Below are positions 7,841-10,790 of a DNA stretch of 10,790 nucleotides, piece after piece (position 1 is the stretch's first letter; the number at the start of each line of letters is the position of its first letter). Position numbers and translations under genes: made by a program. The stretch comes from Mageeibacillus sp. UBA3708 (GTDB lineage: Bacteria; Bacillota; Clostridia; Saccharofermentanales; Saccharofermentanaceae): assembly GCA_002371375.1 (NCBI GenBank), contig DFIB01000131.1, positions 1 to 10,790 of the forward strand, in the 5' to 3' direction. The notes below the pieces were generated by a model that was not told the DNA's origin, ran no database searches, and saw only the letters and a list, made by a program, of their open reading frames with translations.

Positions 7841-9079
7841 GCCGTCGACCGGATTTGTTTTTGGACTTTTGTCAAAAATATAGACTCTGTCATCTTCTTT
7901 CAGCATCAGATCGCCCCGGGGTATGATATTTGACTTGCCGCGTTTGACCATGACAATGTAAGACTGCCTTGATATATCAATATCTTCGATCAATCTGTCA
8001 ACCCATTCATGATTCCTGAGAAGTGTTATTTCGCGAAGCTTCGGAGGGGCCTCGCTCCGGATGTTGTCAGAGCCGATGACCAGTTTGTCTCCCGGTGCCA
8101 GGATAATGTCTCCGCGTGGTGTTATGACGTCGCGCCCCCTCTGTATGGCAGCGATGATGGTGTCTTTGGGCAGTTTGAGTGATGCTATTGATTTACCGAT
8201 CCAGCTGTCGCCCTTGTAGAGCTGAACATTAATGAAACTTATATCCTCTTCTACAGCATAGTCATCCTGGCGCATCGCTTTGGAATAGAGCTCAACAAAT
8301 CCCGCCGAAATGATACCCGTAGGGATCGCGACCATCCCGACACCCAGACATGTTATGAAGATGCCGAAGATCTTGCCGGCTGTCGTGACCGGATAGATAT
8401 CCCCGTAGCCGACCGTCAGAAGAGTCGATGCCGACCACCATATGCCGGAGAAAGCATTGGAGAACACTTCGGGCTGTGCCTTGTTCTCAAGAGAATACAT
8501 GCACATCGATGATGCCAGCATCAGCACGAAAATAACAAACATCGATGACAGCAGCTGCTGTTTCTTGGAAGCGATGACATCGGTAATGGCATTAAGCGAA
8601 TCATAGTATGCATTGATCCTGAATAAACGCATGATCCTTGCCACACGGAACATCTTAAAAACAGCGGCCCCTGCAGGGAAGAAGAATGGCAGGAAGTACG
8701 GCATGAACGACAAAAGATCGACTATGCCGGCAAAAGACAGCATATACTTGACTGCTGAACGCGTCGCATTAAGATCCGGATATAGCTTGTTGGAAGTGAT
8801 TACCCTCAGAATATAATCTACGGCAAAGAATACTACGGTAACGAATTCCACACCGTCAAGAAGCGTTCCGTACCGGTTGCTGATCGAGTCGAAAGTATTC
8901 ATAAATGTGGCTGCCAGGTTTATCAGAAGAGCAGCCGTGCTGATTACGTCATACGCCTGGTTGATGGGGTCGTCGACAACGCCCACAGATACCATCTTGA
9001 ACAGGCGCGTATATGCGTCCTGCTTACGCCTGTCCGACTTTTGCTTCTTGTTGTAATACTGTCTTACCTGCTTGTCCAT
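7826..9079 (-). CDS. voltage-gated-type potassium channel with two RCK_C-like domains
   Basis: A 417-residue six-helix K+ channel subunit expected to act as a tetramer in the cytoplasmic membrane. Approximate segments: S1 45-65, S2 72-92, S3 112-134, an S4 voltage-sensor helix at 138-154 with Lys/Arg at 142, 145, 148, 151 and 154, S5 174-196, the pore with the selectivity filter TVGYGD at 222-227, and S6 at 236-262. The cytoplasmic tail carries two TrkA_C/RCK_C-like repeats, about 280-338 and 347-404, each with a PRGD...L..(G/D)D-type core (ITPRGDIILAPGD and IIPRGDLMLKEDD). No Rossmann RCK_N domain is seen between S6 and the repeats. RCK_C modules in other channels bind small ligands such as cyclic dinucleotides or ions; which one applies here is unknown. 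No Shine-Dalgarno fits the ATG; see the promoter entry. Convergent with the lipoprotein gene. Confidence 0.93.
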   Translation of the reverse strand: MDKQVRQYYNKKQKSDRRKQDAYTRLFKMVSVGVVDDPINQAYDVISTAALLINLAATFMNTFDSISNRYGTLLDGVEFVTVVFFAVDYILRVITSNKLYPDLNATRSAVKYMLSFAGIVDLLSFMPYFLPFFFPAGAAVFKMFRVARIMRLFRINAYYDSLNAITDVIASKKQQLLSSMFVIFVLMLASSMCMYSLENKAQPEVFSNAFSGIWWSASTLLTVGYGDIYPVTTAGKIFGIFITCLGVGMVAIPTGIISAGFVELYSKAMRQDDYAVEEDISFINVQLYKGDSWIGKSIASLKLPKDTIIAAIQRGRDVITPRGDIILAPGDKLVIGSDNIRSEAPPKLREITLLRNHEWVDRLIEDIDISRQSYIVMVKRGKSNIIPRGDLMLKEDDRVYIFDKSPKTNPVDGSDKT

Positions 9080-9085
9080 AACGTG

Positions 9086-9112
9086 ATTATAACATATCCT
9101 TCATATTGCCAA
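9086..9112 (-). promoter_or_regulatory. extended -10 promoter of the K+ channel gene, implying a leaderless mRNA
   Basis: On the minus strand TTGGCA (9112-9107), a 15-base spacer, and TGT-TATAAT with the -10 at 9091-9086. Six bases separate the -10 from ATG 9079, so transcription should start at or within a base or two of the A of ATG. The -35 overlaps the last two bases of the mscL terminator stem. Confidence 0.6.
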
Positions 9113-9145
9113 GAAGGCTGCCACCTGATTGGTGACAGCCTTCTT
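9111..9145 (-). terminator. hairpin terminator after mscL
   Basis: A 15-bp stem (9111-9125 with 9131-9145) and a 5-base loop, 25 bases past the mscL stop. On minus-strand RNA every position pairs, one as U-G; on the plus strand the same position is a C-A mismatch, so it is built for the mscL direction. The stem ends in UUCUU but is followed by GGCAAU rather than a long U-run, so termination strength is uncertain. Confidence 0.7.
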
Positions 9146-9170
9146 ATGGGTAGCACTAAAAGTAAGAAAC

Positions 9171-9620
9171 TTACTTCTTTGACTCAGCAAGAAGATCCTT
9201 GATCTCTGTAAGGAGCTTAACTTCTTCTGAAGGTTCTGCAGGTGCGGCGGGAGCTTCCTCCTCCTGTTGCTTCTTGAGCTTCTTTGCTGCAAGTTCTGCG
9301 GCCTTCTTGGAAGCTGTGTTGATTCCCTTCAATACAAGGAACAGTATCAGAGCAATGATCAGGAAGTTGATAACCGTTGAGATGAATGCACCGTAATTAA
9401 ATGTGACTCCATTTACCTCAAATGTTCCGGCAACAGTCTGGATAACACCGTTCTCATCCTTCTGAGCACCGCCTGTGATAAGTCCGATAAGCGGATTGAT
9501 AAAATTGTCTGTGAGAGATGTAACAATACTGCTGAATGCACCGCCGATGATAACACCGACTGCCATGTCGATTACGTTGCCCTTAAGAGCAAATTCCTTA
9601 AACTCCTTAATAAGTCCCAT
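9171..9620 (-). CDS. mscL: large-conductance mechanosensitive channel MscL
   Basis: Pentameric membrane channel that opens under membrane tension and releases solutes on hypo-osmotic shock. The 149 residues are typical. The N-terminal amphipathic helix MGLIKEFKEFALKGN leads into TM1 with the conserved core GNVIDMAVGVIIGGAFSSIV (14-33), then FINPLIGL. A periplasmic loop covers about 50-75, and TM2 is at 78-100 (INFLIIALILFLVLKGIN). The tail has a charged KKxxELAAKKLKKQQEEE stretch, an Ala/Pro-rich linker and the conserved C-terminal bundle helix VKLLTEIKDLL. Start: AAGGAGG (9637-9631) lies ten bases before ATG. A terminator hairpin follows, then the K+ channel gene in the same direction. The neighbourhood suggests osmotic and ion homeostasis, with separate promoters. 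Confidence 0.96.
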   Translation of the reverse strand: MGLIKEFKEFALKGNVIDMAVGVIIGGAFSSIVTSLTDNFINPLIGLITGGAQKDENGVIQTVAGTFEVNGVTFNYGAFISTVINFLIIALILFLVLKGINTASKKAAELAAKKLKKQQEEEAPAAPAEPSEEVKLLTEIKDLLAESKK

Positions 9621-9727
9621 GGGTAATATTCCTCCTTATTACATTATTCCAGTGGATAATTGAATTGTAGCCGAAGCGTATGTCAGTAATTTTACAGAAA
9701 TGTTTATTTTGAATTGTGGTTATGTTA

Positions 9728-10495
9728 TCAGTTGATGATAATGTCGCCGGCTGCCGCATCTATGGCAGAGAGGATCATGTGACGTATCTGAACAGGATCG
9801 ATATCGTATCCGTCCTTAAGCCTGATGACAACAAAGTCTTTGCCCTCAACCATTCCGCTTATTACCATTTTGGCAGTTGACCTGTATGATTTGCTCACAT
9901 ACGAGGGACTCTCGATCGATCCGTCCACCTCGAGTACGATAACCTTGTCCACTTCAGGAACATAAAATGAGTTATCCGGGAAAAGCCTGTTACTGTTCCT
10001 GAGATTGATCTCAACCTCAGTTTTGTATGAATATCCGAGTGATTCCACGACCTGCGCCGCTATGACTTCGTTTTTGGACCTGAAGAGATGGCCGTTATAC
10101 TCAATTGTCTTATCAGGCTCCATAGGATTGCTGTTAGGTACGGCATGTTCATAAAATTCTCTTGTCAGCGGATCCGGACGGGATTTGTGCAGAGGAAAAG
10201 CAATCTTCCGCGGCTTTTGGACGTATGTCGCATTCCATTGTCTTGTAAGCTGCTCCAGCTGTGCACGCAGTTCAATATAGCTGCCTATCTTATCAGCTTA
10301 CTCTCTTCCTTTTTTTGTGCCGGTGAGATGCCTGCGTTTGCTTCGCCAGCTTATCTTCGGATTACCCGGATCCGACGTGACATAAACTACCGGTACCCCG
10401 CGCCATGTTCCGAAGTATCCGTGGGGTAGTTTGCTGATCTGATCCTGAAGCCAGGCGATCTTCAATTCGTGATGTTGCTTACTGATTTCTCTCAT
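9728..10495 (-). pseudogene. PD-(D/E)XK-like protein gene interrupted by one in-frame TAA
   Basis: One reading frame runs from about 10495 to 9728 with a single TAA at 10300-10298 (codon 66 from ATG 10495). Before it: 65 residues with LPHGYFGTWRGVPVVYV and a basic end KISWRSKRRHLTGTKKGRE. After it, in the same frame: 58 codons with no ATG, GTG or TTG, including a helical stretch (YIELRAQLEQLTRQW), then from Met at 10123 a 131-residue segment. That segment has SKNEVIAAQ, a PD pair in FPDNSFYVPE and VIVLEVDG, the E...PD...ExD pattern of a PD-(D/E)XK nuclease fold, with Asp where the catalytic Lys usually lies. The whole recalls a hypothetical family of Clostridia (GYxxxR, basic stretch, coil, FRSKNE, PDFxxYVPE); this rests on memory. 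The start is uncertain: no good Shine-Dalgarno, and a TTG at 10609 would run into the repeats. A recent nonsense mutation is likeliest. Confidence 0.7.
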
Positions 10496-10570
10496 GCCCC
10501 GATTGTACAACGGATAATAATCTTTTGCATCCTCCGCACGCGGCAGAGGGTGTAGGATTTGCTCCGTTAT

Positions 10571-10645
10571 TCTCGCGAAATCGCACGAAAATCTGACGAT
10601 ATCGCACAAAAATACGAAATGATACGAATTGATACGAATTTCGGA
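10571..10645. repeat. array of about seven helically phased CGAA-type decamers
   Basis: CGAA or a one-base variant begins at 10576, 10586, 10597 (CGAT), 10606 (CAAA), 10615, 10625 and 10635, spaced 10, 11, 9, 9, 10 and 10 bases. The right end is the clearest: GATACGAATT occurs twice in a row (10621-10640) after AATACGAAAT. The left end has ATCGCACGAAAAT and ATCGCACAAAAAT about 20 bases apart. The block lies upstream of the interrupted minus-strand gene, beside the 64-bp repeat. It may be a protein-binding or DNA-curvature site; its function is not known. Confidence 0.55.
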
Positions 10646-10660
10646 AAATTGATTGCAATC

Positions 10661-10790
10661 GCCGTGATCTTGCCGGAATTCTCCTCTCCTGTAACGCCAC
10701 CGGCGTTCTTTTGCGGAGAATCTTGCCGTGATCTGGCCGGAATTCTCCTCTCCTGTAACGCCACCGGCGTTCTTTTGCGGAGAATCTTGC
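10661..10790. repeat. 64-bp tandem repeat, two full copies, running off the window
   Basis: Copies at 10661-10724 and 10725-10788 differ at one base (T10671 versus G10735); the last two bases, GC, match the beginning of a third copy. Each unit has nested inverted repeats: AACGCC-ACC-GGCGTT (10693-10707) inside ATTCTCC...GGAGAAT (10678-10684 with 10715-10721). The unit is not a multiple of three and the open frames through it shift from copy to copy, so it is probably non-coding. The number of copies beyond the window is unknown. Confidence 0.85.

Noticed and set aside
7825..7841. Hairpin CTCAG...CTGAG as a bidirectional terminator between lipoprotein and channel genes
   Set aside because: Only 5 bp with a 7-base loop, no adjacent U-run on either side, and it lies within both coding ends.
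10298..10300. TAA as a recoded sense codon
   Set aside because: TAA ends the 153-residue protein and the HD-GYP gene normally in this window, and UAA recoding is not known in such bacteria; a point mutation is simpler.
10298..10609. A 103-residue gene starting at TTG 10609
   Set aside because: The first part of that frame runs through the decamer repeats, has no Shine-Dalgarno, and the frame is better explained as the 5' half of the interrupted gene.
10479..10764. Minus-strand frames of 65 and 73 residues through the 64-bp repeat
   Set aside because: Both begin with the same ten or so residues only because the DNA is tandemly repeated, then diverge because 64 is not a multiple of three; no homologue-like features.
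10661..10790. CRISPR array
   Set aside because: The whole 64-base unit is repeated with one mismatch, so there is no constant-repeat/variable-spacer pattern.

Overview
The window reads as chromosomal DNA from a low-to-mid GC Bacillota bacterium, most likely a Clostridia lineage (Lachnospiraceae- or Oscillospirales-like). The evidence is strong purine-rich Shine-Dalgarno sites, sigma-A-type promoters, a YhaM-type exoribonuclease (a Bacillota family), a MetRS gene followed by a TatD-family gene as in Bacillus, and a lipoprotein of the DHHW/AlgX-like type. No phage, transposase, rRNA, tRNA or CRISPR array was recognised.

Left part (1-4567, + strand): a poorly coding 5' region leads into a clean sigma-A promoter (235-263) and a four-gene run: metG (methionyl-tRNA synthetase), tatD (metal-dependent DNase family), an unrecognised 153-residue protein with one membrane anchor, and yhaM (OB-fold plus HD-domain 3'-5' exoribonuclease). 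Spacings of 4, 1 and 33 bases suggest one operon. The predicted metG leader is only about 27 bases, so there is no room for a T-box.

Middle (4549-9079): two convergent pairs overlap at their 3' ends, and one divergent pair shares a 100-base promoter region. A large membrane HD-GYP protein (-) has an ECF-S-like multi-helix N-terminus, an extracytoplasmic sensor and a c-di-GMP phosphodiesterase domain; its tail overlaps the yhaM tail by 19 bases. Divergent from it is a lipoprotein with a DHHW/AlgX-like SGNH fold (+, TTG start). Its tail overlaps by 15 bases the tail of a voltage-gated-type potassium channel with two C-terminal RCK_C-like domains (-).

Right part (9086-10790): the channel gene has an extended -10 promoter placed so that its mRNA should be leaderless. 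This promoter abuts a 15-bp terminator hairpin that closes the upstream mscL gene (-). mscL and the channel together look like an osmotic/ion homeostasis neighbourhood. Beyond mscL lies a gene (-) with a PD-(D/E)XK-like C-terminal half, cut into two same-frame halves by one TAA codon. Upstream of it are two unusual repeat blocks: about seven helically phased CGAA-type decamers, then a 64-bp tandem repeat with nested inverted repeats that runs off the window end. The interrupted gene and the repeat blocks are the least ordinary part of the window.
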